64,000 bases of DNA from Jacaranda mimosifolia. Lineage: Eukaryota > Streptophyta > Magnoliopsida > Lamiales > Bignoniaceae. This document shows positions 1 through 11,454 of this stretch, piece after piece (the stretch's first letter is position 1; each line of letters begins with the position of its first letter). The notes under the pieces are model-generated. The model made no database searches. It was not told the origin of the DNA and saw nothing but the letters and a program-made list of their open reading frames with translations. The position numbers and the translations under genes are program-made. The DNA is taken from positions 18,271,578-18,335,577 of the forward strand of contig CM032131.1 of assembly GCA_018894105.1 (NCBI GenBank), given 5' to 3'.

Positions 1-1710
1 AAGTATGAGAGTGAGGCACCTAATTGTCTGTTGAAGGAGCCTGGGTTGGAGATGGCTTCTAAATGCAAGTTGTTTGCTTTCTCTGGTCATGAAAGCATGT
101 ATGAATCTGAAAATAATGATGATGAAGTTTGTGGAAGAAAGATGAAATATCCTGAATTTGAAGATTTCCAAAATTTTGGGAATGGTGTATCTGGTGATCC
201 TTTTAGCAGCAGTCATACTGGATTAAATCCCCATTCTATTACCGGAACTGTGCAAGATAAAAAACTTGGAGTTTGCTCTGTTTTTACATCTGCATCAGAT
301 AAACAGTTCTTTACAGAAGATAATATGACTAGGATATTCAATGATGGCTTGGGAAAGCACAAACAGGTTTCATCTGGGGGTATATTACTCAGTCGGTCTG
401 GTGTTTCAGAAGTCCCTGATGAGGCATATACATTGAGTAAGATCTATGATGCCCCTGCTAATCCATCTAAACTCAATGAAACTGAAAACACCCTAAAAGA
501 TGAGCTGAGCCTTTCTTTTGGTAATAATCTTCAGATGGAACTGTGTACAGATTCTAATAGGGATGAAGAGGAAAGGTATCAGGCAGGTGGTTTTAACATT
601 CAATCTGTTGTCCACAAAACATATGGTAATGAAACAAATGTGAGCATAAAAAATAGCAATATACCTTGCGATCAGAAACAAGGAAGATCTTTTGGCATTG
701 ATTTCTGTGATTCATCCTTCAATAGCAGAACACATGAACTTGGCAATAGTTTAAACATGGCTCTGCCGGGACGGAACTGGACTGAGCCCAGAGAAGACAA
801 GATAGCAACTTCTGGGCAGAACTTTATGGTTGGTTTTGGGAACTGCAGCTCACAGCCTGGTGAGTGTGTCACAGCTGATGATTCCTGGAGAACTGGTCGT
901 GGGAATGTGTTTCAAGGTGGTTTTGATGTTGCTTCAGGTCTACAGGTTCCACTATCAAGCTGTTTTCGCACTTCTGGCCTAACATCAAATAAGGTACTTT
1001 TGAAGAATCTTTAATGTGCAATATTGAATATAGAAAATAATCTTAACATTAAAACTGACACGAAGCATAGCATTGATCTTATAATTTTTCTGAATTATTG
1101 GTCATAAAGTAGGGACATGGACGTACAAAATGCATAGCATTGATCTTATAATATTTCTGAAGTTATTGGTCCCTATAAACATAATCTAGGGACATATCCC
1201 ATATTTTTGTTTAGAGTATTTCACTAATTCGATCAAATTGATGAAGATTGATCAATTACTTGTTATTTTGTGTAAAGGAGTCTAGTCTAAAGCAGTGTTT
1301 GTCTTTCTAGTTCTGCTATATTTATGTTCTGTGTTGGGACTTGGCAGGTTGGTGAAGAAGGTTCATTTGGTGTGATGCTGATGGCAGGTAGAACGGAACC
1401 TGTGGAATACAGTTTTATGGGGGAGCAAAGTACAAATATGGTGCCAGTAGAATCCAAGATTTTTTCCTACAACGCAAATATGGAGCAACAAGGCTTAGAT
1501 GGCCCTGGCTCCTCCTCCTCCTCCTCCTTATTTTGGCTAGGAAAGGATGCACTAATGCCAAATGCTTCTCAGGCTACATCTGTTTGCATTTGGTGCGGAA
1601 ATGTTTTCTTTCATGAACAGGTTGGCATACAAACAGCTGCAGCAATAGGAGGTGGTACTATGTGCCCCTCTTGCACTTCAAGAATTCCACCTCACTTCAA
1701 TTTACTATAG
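1..1710 (+). CDS. 3' end of an unidentified spliced plant gene (partial)
   Basis: The 5' end lies outside the window; the frame is open from base 1. Two exons are visible: 1-993 and 1348-1710, joined by a 354-bp phase-0 intron (AAG|GTACTT donor, TTGGCAG|GTT acceptor). The visible product is about 451 residues, Ser/Asn/Gly-rich and of low complexity, consistent with a largely disordered protein. Near the C terminus there is a run of six Ser (about 1510-1530), then two CxxC pairs, CIWC (1585-1596) and CPSC (1663-1674), separated by 22 residues. This could be a small zinc ribbon. Stop TAG is at 1708-1710. I do not recognise the family and assign no function. The exon model rests on splice consensus and frame continuity; it is sound for these two exons, but upstream exons are unknown. 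Tat-1 inserted about 590 bp downstream of the stop. Confidence 0.8.
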
Positions 1711-2292
1711 AATTTCTTGTGTTCCTTGCATGCCTTGCCCTTGCTCTTCTACGCGCCAAAATGTTTTCTGTCATTTCTTATATAGATACGTAACTTTTGT
1801 ATTTCATAGCAGGATTATTATTCCCCCACCCCACCCACCCTAAATAGGGAAATAGATATCCGGATTGATTTTAAGCTATTACAAGGCTAAGGTTATTGGG
1901 GAAATGGACTTCAAATCCATTGATATATATATATATATATATGCATATGCTCAAATTGAAATTCATCTTTATGCTGAGTTTTGAATTAATCAGAATGTTG
2001 TTGATCAGTTGGCTGAAAACTTCTGCTTTGGATCAACTAGATACAGCTGAGCTGACCACAATTACAACGTGAGTGAAACTGCAGTTTTTGTTGTTCGTCT
2101 AATAACTTGAGCTAAATTAGCACAAATATTGGTATATATATATATATTTTTAAGTGATGAAGCTCACATCCGGGCCGGTTGGATCAATTATTGATGAAAT
2201 TGGAATTTTAGATTCATAAAAGTGTTATGTTCTTTTGTGGAAAAATTTATCATGCTATTCATTTCATTTGGTTGTTCTACATAAATATAATG
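1711..2292. other. 3' flank of the first gene, no coding signal
   Basis: AT-rich DNA probably containing the 3' UTR. It holds short (TA)n tracts near 1923-1942 and 2132-2146. No reading frame or RNA gene is apparent. Confidence 0.6.
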
Positions 2293-2297
2293 GTGTG

Positions 2298-3035
2298 TGT
2301 TATAGGATGGCCCAAAATGGCCCAAATCAGTGAGGCCCAACACTCAATCAACGGTCCAGGACCCAAGTGACTCGTCGACCCCGTTCGATGAGTCCGCCCC
2401 AAGCCTAGACGGGCGCCCAAGTGACTTGTCGACCCTGTTCGATCAATCCATCCAAGCCTAGGCAGGCGCCCCATGGCCATCGGAGATACTCGACCTTTGT
2501 CGATCGGTCATGGTCGATCAGAAAGTCGAGCCCCGCACAGTACTTTGCTACCGCATTAAATGCGTTGACTGGCGCACGCCTCCGCATTAATGGCGCATGC
2601 CCTCCCCTCACCATCTGACACAGCAGACGCCACAACAGTGTGCCATCTTGTCCTGCAGCATGCAAGGATATCCAGCTGGCAATATTCAAACGGGGGAATT
2701 GACCAATTACCCCCGGCAGGAGGATGGAGGTCCTTGGGGTAAGCCAAGGGCTTCCCTGACATTTCCTACTAGGGAGAAGAATATAAAAACCCCTCAACCT
2801 TGCCTCTCACAGGTATGCACTCATACACTCAAAAACCCCTACGTTCCACTGCTCGATTCGAGAAGTCGAATATATACTGACTTTAGCGTCAGAGGGCCTA
2901 AGTCGGGGGTCACTCGGCTAGCCTAACGTTTGCTGTGATTGTAGGATTCCAATCTCAAACCAATCCAGAAGGTCAATACCCCGGATCGTGATTCAGACCT
3001 GATTCATATCCATCATCGGAGTCGAACCCTCATCA
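2298..3035 (+). repeat. Tat-1 5' LTR (738 bp)
   Basis: Starts TGTTATAGGATGGCCC and ends CCCTCATCA, directly followed by the primer-binding site. It contains a roughly 55-bp tandem duplication at about 2368-2475 (two copies of a GTGACTYGTCGACC...GGGCGCCC segment) and a 10-bp duplication of GGCCCAAAAT; the 3' LTR has single copies of both. TATA-like promoter at 2782-2788. Confidence 0.92.
2782..2788 (+). promoter_or_regulatory. TATA box in Tat-1 5' LTR
   Basis: TATAAAA within AGAATATAAAAACC, about 250 bp before the LTR end, as expected for the U3/R promoter. Preserved in the 3' LTR at 16953-16959. Confidence 0.6.
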
Positions 3036-3053
3036 TTTGGCGCCGTCTGTGGG
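3036..3053 (+). promoter_or_regulatory. Tat-1 primer-binding site
   Basis: TTTGGCGCCGTCTGTGGG directly follows the 5' LTR. The TGGCGCC-type tRNA-primed start is the usual one in plant Tat/Athila elements. The same site, mutated at two positions, sits beside the Tat-2 5' LTR (reverse complement at 47711-47729). Confidence 0.75.
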
Positions 3054-3076
3054 AAAACAGAGAATTCTCTATCGAA

Positions 3077-4555
3077 ATGGTGAACACTAGGCCAGCCCCA
3101 TCCGGGAGGGAGGAGAACCGGAGATCAAGCTCTCCTGCCACCCGCCAGAACCAAGGACAAGACGGGCAAGCACCCAGTATGCAGCCGGAACCTGTGGTCA
3201 CTATCACAATGCCCCAACTAATGCAGCTCATCAGCGAGCAGATCTCGGCATAGATTTTTGCCCAGTTTTCGGCTGCACTGAACAGACATGCTGTGCAATC
3301 GGGGCCGACGGCCAGTGCCACACCTCAGCCCGCAGGCCGGGAAAGGGCGTAGCCAGAAGAGTACGCACAGATACTGGAGTCCCCTAGACGTCCATCCCAT
3401 AGACATGCGAGCCAGGGCCATTTTTCGAGGGAGACAGCCTGCCCACTGCCGAGGGAGGAGGTGGCAGACTCCGTAGACCACGACGTTCGGCCCTTTCGAG
3501 CCTCGCAGCGCGATAGGGCCGGGCATTCCCAAGGCAGGCAAAACCAGGACCCGCAGGAGTGGGAGGAAGTCTCTCACCAGGTGCAGCAACTGAATAAGCG
3601 CCTGAAGGAACTCTCGAAGAGGAATGCTGACAGGACCATGCAACCGGAGCTGCCTTCGAGATTCTGGAGGGAACGGGACTACTCTTTTGTCCAGGAAATC
3701 ATCGATGAACACATTGCCATTGATGCAAAGATCCCCACTGGGCTCCCGAGGTATGATGGTTCCACGGACCTAAATGAGCATCTGCTGTAGTTTGAGCATA
3801 TGATGCCGCTGCATGGGCATAACGAGTATATACATGCAAAGATGCTCGTGACTACTTTCCAGGGCGTGGCCCTAGACTGGTTCGTGAAGTTAGAACAGGT
3901 GTCCATTTTCTCATACAACCAGTTATGTGACAAATTTTTGCACCAGTTCGCCAGCAGGAGGAAGGCGAAGCTACCGCACACCCACATGCACACGGTAAAA
4001 CAGGTTGAGGGCGAGTCTTTGCGGGACTTCTTCACCAGATTCAACACCGAGGTGTTGAAGATAGACATCCCGAGGATAGAATTTTTGATCGATGTACTGT
4101 TTCTGGGCCTAAAGCACAAGGAGTGCGCCAATGCTTTGGTGCGCGCGCAGCCAAGAATAATGGAGGAGCTCCTCGACCTCGCAGAGAGGTACATGACCCA
4201 GGAGGAGATGAACAAAATGAAATACGGCAGCATAGAGGCCGACAAGAAAAGGGGCAAGGAGAGAGAGAAGAAGCAAAGCAGGGAGGGGCGCCACTCCCCA
4301 ATCAAACGTTTCCATGACTACACCCCATTCTCCATGCCGAGGAAGGAAGTCCTCTTCGCTATACAACATGATAATCTGCTTAAAAAGCCTCGAAAAATCA
4401 CAGAAACTGAGGCTATGAAGAAGTCCGGAAAGTATTGCCATTTTCACAAGCAAAAAGGGCACGACACCGAGGACTGCTTCAATTTGAAAGATGAGATCGA
4501 GAGGCTGATTATGCAGGGACATTTGAAAAAGTTTGTTGAGGAGAGAGCTCGATGA
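3077..4555 (+). pseudogene. gag: Tat-1 gag (capsid/nucleocapsid), nonsense-broken
   Basis: Begins with ATG at 3077 encoding MVNTRP, a typical Tat gag start, and stays in one frame throughout. In-frame stops occur at 3251, 3350, 3788 and 4553; the first three are TAG where a CAG codon is the natural expectation. The middle has the gag capsid-like region (DWFVKLEQ, about 3880; SLRDFFTRF, about 4018). The C-terminal part carries a zinc-knuckle-like CHFHKQKGHDTEDC at about 4435-4480, the CX2-4HX4HX4C-type motif of this lineage. Would have encoded the structural protein that packages element RNA in cytoplasmic particles. Confidence 0.85.
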
Positions 4556-4768
4556 GAGGAGGGGGCGCCCAACTGGACTCCCCGTAGAGAAAGGTCGGTC
4601 AGCCTGCGACGGGAGGACAAGGGAAAGAAACTAGCCCATGAAACCCACCCGCCCATTAGAGGTGTCATCGACACGATTGCTGGGGGGCTTGCAAGAGGAG
4701 ACTCCCGAAATGTAAGGAAGCAAACCCAGAGGCAACTTGACTCGACCAAACCTTCTAAGGTCGAAATA

Positions 4769-5557
4769 GTGTTCCAGTTGACAACCAGTGCCGAGCCGAT
4801 CTCTTTCACTGATGCAGATTTAGACCACTTTGAGGGTCAGGCCGTAGACCGAAAGCTCGACTGCCCAATGGTGGTCGCCATTGAGATCGCCAACTTCGAG
4901 GTGAGAAAGGTGTTGGTCGACAATGGCAGCTTGGCAAACATCATATTTTTGTCGACCTTGAACAGAATGAACCTGGGCAAATTGAAATTTGATCCAGTCA
5001 GAACTCCCCTAGTTGGATTCGGGGGATAAGAAATTATACCAGAAGGGTTGATCAGCCTATCCACTACATTCGGGCATGGACATCGCAGCCAAACTTTGAT
5101 GATCAACTACTTAGTGGTCGATGCCCCTTTTGCTTACAATGCCATTGTTGGTTGACCAGTCCTGAATGACTTCAGAGCCATCGCATCCACATACCACATG
5201 AAAATAAAGTTCCCGACCCCCGCGGGAGTTGGCGAGCTTTTATGCAACATCAAAGATTCCTGGCGTTGCTACACAATCTTGGTGGATTCCAGCGGGCAGA
5301 AAAAGAGACCAGAATTGAAGGCCTCGGGGGACGCCCTTATAGCGAAACCCGAGGAGGGACCTTCATCGAAAAAGAGAAAGTTGGAAGACACCAAGGTCGA
5401 GCCGACAGGAGAATTCAAAACAATTGAGCTCGAACCAGGGAACCCCGACAAGACAACAAGGATCGGAGCCGATATGGGGGATCGACTGGAGTGCCTCATG
5501 GTCGACTTCCTTCGACGCAATATCGATATCTTCGCATGGAAAGCTGCCGATCTGTAG
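4769..5557 (+). pseudogene. pol: Tat-1 aspartic protease and linker, broken
   Basis: Same frame as gag, so gag-pol was probably one polyprotein. The retropepsin-type catalytic motif reads VLVDNGS near 4919, the DNGS variant usual in Tat elements, followed by FDPVRTPLVGFGG. Stops at 5027-5029 (TAA), 5153-5155 (TGA) and 5555-5557 (TAG); the first two fit C-to-T changes of CAA and CGA. From 5198 on lies the protease-RT linker, ending in the conserved NIDIFAWKAADL segment before RT. The protease would have cut the polyprotein into mature units. Confidence 0.8.
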
Positions 5558-6493
5558 GGCATCGACCCTGACATCATTGTCCGCAGGCTCAACGTGGACC
5601 CTGCCCACAAGCCTATTAGATAGAAGAAGAGAACTTTCAATGCCGAGTGGACGCAGATCATCGAGGAAGAGGTTAGCAAACTTCTGGAGGCTGGTTATAT
5701 TGTAGAAATCCAATATCCTTCTTGGCTTTGTAATGTAGTACTTGTTCCCAAGAGCGAGGGAAAATGGAGGATGTGTAATGATTTCACAGATTTGAATAAA
5801 GCATGTCCTAAGGATCCTTACCCTTTGCCTCGTATTGATTTACTTGTTGACTCCACGGCTGGTTGCGAATTGCTTAGCATGATGGATGCATTTCAAGGTT
5901 AGTACCAAATATTCATGGCACCTGAGGATAGGGATAAAACCGCTTTTGTTGTTCCCAACGGGGTATATTGCTTTTTGGTTATGTCGTTTGGACTTAAGAA
6001 TGCGGGAGCAACTTACCAAAGATTAGTTAACTTCATGTTCAAGAATGAAATTGGGAAATCAATGGAGGTTTATGTCGATGACATGATTGTGAAAACAAAG
6101 AAAGTAGAAAGCCATTTGATCGACCTGAGCCACACATTTTCCATTCTAAGAGCCTTCGGTATGAAGATCAATCCTAATAAATGCACATTCGGGGTTCGAG
6201 GAGGAAAATTCCTTGGATATATGGTTAGTCAGAGAGGTATCAAGCTCAACCCGCAGAAAATTCAAGCAGTTCTATACATTGTTCCACCGCGCACCGTTCG
6301 GGAAGTCCAACGCCTCGTGGGCAGAATTATTGCTTTGGGCAGGTTCATAGCTAGGCTGGCAGATAAGAGCCTACCTTTCTTCAAAATCTTGAGAAACACA
6401 AAGAAATCGTGGTTCAAATGGGACGAACAGTGTGACCAAGCTCTGATCGACCTCAAGCAACACCTCTCTTCACCACCTCTCCTCGCCACCTGA
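5558..6493 (+). pseudogene. pol: Tat-1 reverse transcriptase, broken
   Basis: RT domain in the gag frame. Fingers/palm motifs are visible: LEAGYIVEIQYPSWLCNVV, RMCNDFTDLNKACPKD, LPRIDLLVDSTAG, FGLKNAGATYQRLVN, and the catalytic YVDDM at 6071-6085, so both metal-binding aspartates survive. The thumb region (FLGYMVSQRGIKLNP) and connection (RLVGRIIALGRFIARLADKS) follow. In-frame stops at 5621 and 5900 and at the end (6491-6493). It would copy element RNA into cDNA. Confidence 0.87.
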
Positions 6494-7491
6494 GCTCGGA
6501 GAAATTTTACAGTTATATCTGGCGGTCTCTTCGGCTTCCATCAGTTCAGTGTTAACAACGATGAGAGCTGGAAACCCTTGTCCAGTTTACTATTGCAGCA
6601 AGGCTCTTCAGGGGCCCGAACATAACTATTTGGAAATCAAGAAGTTCGCCCTGGCCCTAGTCACGTCAGCAAGAAAACTGCAGCCCTATTTCCAATCCCA
6701 TACAATTGTGGTACTAACGAATTAGCCGCTAAAGCAGGTGTTATCGAAGCCAGACACTTCAGGTCGACTCACGAAATGGGCTATCGAACTAGGATAATTC
6801 GACATCCAATTCCAACCCCGAGCAGCAATAAAAGCGCAGGTGCTAGCGGACTTCATCCTCGAGAGAGTCGATCTCCCAGTCCAAGAGATGGAAGACGCAC
6901 CTTGGTGGACCCTACATGTTGACAGGTTCGCGACATCTACTAGAGGAGGAATAGGCGTATCCCTTCGATCCCCGCTGCCTAAAGACTATGATTTTGCAGT
7001 AAAACTTAACTTCCCAATCACTAATAATGAAGCTTAATGAAGTTGAATAAGATAGCGGTCTTTACCGATTCACAGTTGGTCGCGGAGCAGGTTGAGGGAA
7101 ACTTCGACGCGAGAGAACAAAAAATGACACAATATCTTGCGGAAGTCCGACAACTACGGCAGAGGTTTTGAGATTTTTCACTAAGCCAAGTCCCCCGATC
7201 AGAAAATGCTCGAGCAGACGCACTTTCCAAGCTGGCAAGCTCGACGAGAGGCACAAGAGAAAGAACCATAACATTTCTTGTTGCCGACCAGCCTTGCATC
7301 TCGACCCCCAGCCCGAGTTTGGTCGGGTGCCTCGAAGACGCAACCCATTCTTGGCAGCACTCGATCAAGCTTTATTTGAGCCAAGATACCTTACCCGATG
7401 ATGATAAGCAGGCTCGTAAACTGAAGGGCTTAGCGCCCAAATATGCGCTGGACGATCACGAACAGTTGTATAGAAAATCGATCGCTGGACC
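6494..7491 (+). pseudogene. pol: Tat-1 RNase H region, frameshifted and partly deleted
   Basis: Homology continues in shifting frames. An RNase H N-terminal segment (WWTLHVDRFATSTRGGIG, about 6903-6956) is followed by NFPITNNEA at 7010-7036. About 25 residues then appear deleted before IAVFTDSQLVAEQVEGNF (about 7050). The rest runs through ARADALSKLASSTRGT to the integrase linker ending near 7488. The first catalytic Asp remains but the usual following Gly is Arg. The hAT element interrupts the reading frame at 7491/7492. Confidence 0.72.
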
Positions 7492-7660
7492 TAGGGGTGG
7501 GCATTCGGGTCCGGGTTTCGGGTACCCGAATCGGTCCGATCGGGTAGTCAACCGATTAAACCCGATCAACCGGGTTTAATCGGGTACCCGGTCCCCTGAA
7601 ATCTGGCCGGGATTCGGGTAATGAATCCGGGCCCAATCGGGAACCGGGTACCCGATTTAC
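7492..7660 (+). repeat. hAT left terminal inverted repeat and subterminal motifs
   Basis: Dense copies of CGGGTACCCG or half sites (CCCGAT/ATCGGG), for example near 7518, 7578 and 7645. Clustered short subterminal motifs are where hAT transposases bind, so these are candidate transposase sites. The matching right side is 11455-11589. Confidence 0.7.
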
Positions 7661-7858
7661 ATTAATTAAAAAAAAAAAAAGCCTGAAACAGTGAAACTTA
7701 AAAACTTGAAAATAGAGGCAGAAACTTATTTCTGCCCTGTTTTCAGTTTTCTCTCTCGCCCGAGTCCCGCCCCCCTTCTTTTCTTTTGTCTTTCCAACTC
7801 CATTGCCCGTCGCCGCCACCGCCGCCGACCTCCGGCCACCACCACCACCCCAATATAG

Positions 7859-8304
7859 GTATGTATTAGCTAGGTAGAATATTTAATATTATTTACAATA
7901 TAATAAAACTTTTAGTTTAGGGTTTCTTGATAAAATTTAGGTTTTTTAGTTTTTCACTTTTCTTGTAAATTTTTTTGTATATTCATGTATATTAGGATCT
8001 ATTATTATCTATTATATATGCATTTGCTAATTATTTAATTTTTTAGTTTATTGGTTGGGTCTTGGTCTTGGGTGAAGAATTTAGATATTTAATTTTTATA
8101 TGAATGAATGATAATGATTTGCTTTTGTTTTAATTTTTCCTCTATATTTAAGAATGAATTTAAATATTTAATCTTTCAATTTGTTATCTTATTTTTTAAT
8201 TTTTATGTTTGTTATCTATTAATTGTTTAAATTGATATATAATAAAAATAAGATTATACAACTACAAGTATAGAAAAATTAATTTTTTGTTAATTGCATT
8301 GCAG
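7859..8304 (+). other. Probable 5' intron of the hAT transposase transcript
   Basis: Donor ATATAG|GTATGT at 7859 and acceptor TTGCATTGCAG ending at 8304, preceded by an AT-rich tract. The upstream exon (to 7858) is GC-rich and ends in a CCGCCGCC-type stretch, typical of a leader. Inferred from consensus only. Confidence 0.5.
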
Positions 8305-8355
8305 GGACTCATCCAATCCAAATTACCAAATCAACGTATCCCCTTGGAAAGTGAA

Positions 8356-10669
8356 ATGGAAAGTAGTAATCCAAAACCAAAAAGAAAGACTAAGGAGGTG
8401 AGTTTTGCTAATCCAATTGATGAGGAATTAAATTTGTTAGATGACTTGGAGTATGGCTTGAATGATGATGATGATTTTATAACTCGAGGTTTAGAGGGTC
8501 CTGCCGAAGACTCTTTTATTGATGAGAATGTAGATGAGGAAAAGGAACCTCCAAAGAAAAAAGTTAAAAAAGAAATTGCATCTAGGTCACCATGGTGGGA
8601 ACACTTTATTAAATTTTTTTGTGAAAATGATAAATGCCAAAAGGGAAGATGTAAATATTGTGGAACATGTATTAGGGCGGATCCTAATTTACATGGAACT
8701 AAAGGGCTTGATAGGCATTATCAATCATGTAAGAAGAAACCTCATGAAGTTACAACTAGACAAAAGATTTTGAATTACCAACCAATTGGAAAGGGTCAAA
8801 AGAGTGGAGGAGTTTTGTGGGAATTTGATCAAGAGAAAATTAGAGATGCATTATGTCATTGGTTTATTGTTGATGAGATGCCATTTAGGACAGTTGAGAA
8901 AGAGGGGTTTCGACATTTTATGTCAGTTACATGTCCTCAATTTTCTATGCCATCCCGAAGGACTATAACTAGAGATATTTTTAAGATGTACATGAATGAA
9001 AAATCCAAGTTGAAGTCCTTCATTGCCACACATGCACAAAGGGTTTGCATCACCACTGACACATGGACCTCCCTTCAAAGAGTGAATTATATGTGTCTTA
9101 CTGTGCATTTTATTGATAATGATTGGAATTTGGTGAAAAAGATTTTGAATTTTTGTCCTATTTCTGGCCATAAAAGTGAGGATGTGGGTAAGGATGTTGC
9201 TGCATGCTTGAATAATTGGGGTGTTGATAAGATTTTTACTGTCACTGTGGATAATGCTTCATCAAATGATGGTGCAATTGCTTATATAAAAAAGAAATTT
9301 GATGGTTGATCAGATAGTATGATTTTGGGTGGTAAATAAATGCACATGAGGTGTATTGCACATATCGTTAATCTTGTTGTGCAAGATGGTTTGAAAGGAA
9401 AAGATGAGAGTATGGCTATTACTCGTATTAGAGGAGCTGTTAGGTATATAAGAGCTTCTGCAGCAAGGTACAAAAAATTCAAGCATTGTGCAAAACTTGA
9501 AAAATTGGAAACAAATAAGATGTTGTCACTTGATGTACCTACTAGATGGAACTCTACTTATTTGATGTTAGATGCCGCTTTGTCTCTTATAAAGGCCTTT
9601 GAAGCATATGAAGACAGTGATCGTGCATTTAATATTGATCTCGATGATGGAGTTCCTTCACATTTTGATTGGGAAAGGGCAAAATTGTTGTTGAAATTTT
9701 TTGGGCATTTTTTTCATCTCACTTTGAAAATTTCTGGCTCTTTGTATGTCACATCAAACACCGTATTCAAAGAAATAAGTGCAATTGATAGGCTTCTTTC
9801 GAGGTGGATGGAAAGTAGTGACATTGAATTGAAGGAGATGGCCAAAAAAATGAAAGAAAAGTATGACAAATATTGGGGATCAATTACAAAAATCAATAAG
9901 ATTTTATATTATGCAGTGATCCTTGATCCTACTTTGAAGATGGAGTTCATTGAGTTCACATTTGATAAAATATATTCAAATTTTGGAACATGTGATAGTC
10001 CATCTAGTAAGGATATGAAAGAAGCCGTCAAAAATGGATTTGATGATTTATTCAAAGAATATCAAAGAATATATGCCCATGTACTTCCAACAAGCCCCAT
10101 TTCTAAAACAAGTGGTGAAAGTTCTAGTGCTAGGTACACTTTGAGTGCGGAGGATGAAGGAGCATATGATCTATTTGATGAGTTTGACAAGATGAAAAAT
10201 GAGAAGAAAAGTAAACAAGGGAAGACTGAATTAGAGAAATATTTGCAAGAAGAGTGTGAAGAAGGTGGAGATGGTTTTGACATATTGAAATGGTGGAAAG
10301 TGTCGGCTCATCGATTTCCTATACTTATTAGGATGGCCCGTGATATATTAGCGGTGCCGGTCTCCACAGTTGCTTCAGAGGCTGCTTTTAGCACTGGAGG
10401 GCGTGTGCTTGATGCATTTAGGAGTTCCTTATCCCCTAAAGTAGCTCAAGCTCTTATTTGTACCCAAGATTGGTTTCGCTCGGCTTCGAAACCAATTAAT
10501 GTGGAGGAAGATTTGTGTGAACTAGAAAATCTTGAGCAAGGTAACTTAACTAATTTAATTCTTTTTATTTTTTAATGTTATATTTTTGTATTAATTTCTT
10601 TTTAATCTTGTTACTACTTTTGTAGAGCTGACACAAATGGGGGCTGACACATCCATCCTTGATGCATAA
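8356..10669 (+). pseudogene. hAT transposase (BED finger, RICESLEEPER-like), two nonsense codons
   Basis: Exons 8356-10540 and 10626-10669 (85-bp intron, GCAAG|GTAACT ... TTTTGTAG|AG, phase 1) give about 742 codons, a normal length for plant hAT transposases. Only two defects are visible, TGA at 9307-9309 and TAA at 9337-9339, ten codons apart in the same frame; there is no frameshift. Features in order: acidic N terminus, basic KKKVKKE nuclear signal (about residue 67), BED zinc finger with CKYC...H...C (about 99-127), RNase H-like core with TTDTWTS and VDNASSND aspartates, TRWNSTY, a DUF4413-type middle, and the C-terminal hATC dimerisation domain (about 640-715) with catalytic-Glu motif ASEAAFSTGGR. 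It would bind the terminal repeats and cut and paste the element. Start chosen at MESSNPKP, the first ATG after the 5' intron acceptor. Confidence 0.9.
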
Positions 10670-11150
10670 GCATTTGAGCGGAATGGGGGAACGCATTAGA
10701 GATTGTTTGTGAATATTGATGACTTGATATCAATTATCATGTTTATGTGATTTGAATTTTGGATAGTTGAAAGGATGTTGACTTTGAAAAGTGGAGTGGA
10801 TGACTTGAATACTTGATGTTAAGAATTTGAATTGTTAAATTGAAAGTTAAATTAATGCCTTGGTGTTGTAACTTGTAAATTATAATTTGTGTAATGGTTT
10901 GAGGAATTTTTTTTTTATTTTTTTTCACTTTAGAGTTTAGAATTTGGAGTTGAGCAATTTAAAATTTTGAATATTTGATTTCTCTCCAATATGTATAGCA
11001 AATTGTGTTTGTCAATTGTAATTCATTTGGAGTTGGAGAGTTGAGTTAATTTCAATTAGTTTTTATGTACCAACAAATTTACATTTCAAAATTTATACTA
11101 TCAAAAATACAATTTATATTACAAAGAAAAAAAAAAAGAAGGTAAAATTT

Positions 11151-11454
11151 GGTTCAAAATTTGGACAGAAATCTGTCCAAATTTTGAACCTTAATTACTT
11201 CATTTTTCTGGCCAAATTTGGCTAGAAAAATGAAGTAATTAAACCAAAACCTGGACAGAAATCTGTCCAGATTTCTGGACAGATTTCTGTCCATATTTTG
11301 AACCTTAATTACTTCATTTTTCTAGCCAAATTTGGCCAGAAAAATGAAGTAAATAACCCACAACCTGGACAGATTTCTGTCAAGATTGTGGGTTTATTTT
11401 TTGGCCAAAATTTGGGCCAGATTTTGATCCCAAAATCTGGCCCAAATTTTGGGC
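11151..11454. repeat. Cascade of six near-perfect palindromes in the hAT 3' region
   Basis: Adjacent inverted repeats. At 11151-11190 two 19-bp perfect arms flank a 2-bp loop. At 11191-11242 two 26-bp arms have one mismatch. Near 11251-11298 lie two short hairpins built on TGGACAGA/TCTGTCCA. At 11309-11352 there is a second copy of the 11191 palindrome. At 11356-11395 and 11403-11454 arms of about 20 bp occur. Each would form a strong hairpin in single-stranded DNA or RNA. None encodes protein. Confidence 0.85.

Noticed and set aside
2405..2797. 130-codon minus-strand ORF inside the Tat-1 5' LTR (and the shorter copy at 16726-16968)
   Set aside because: The frame is not kept between the two LTR copies and both lie in U3/R promoter sequence.
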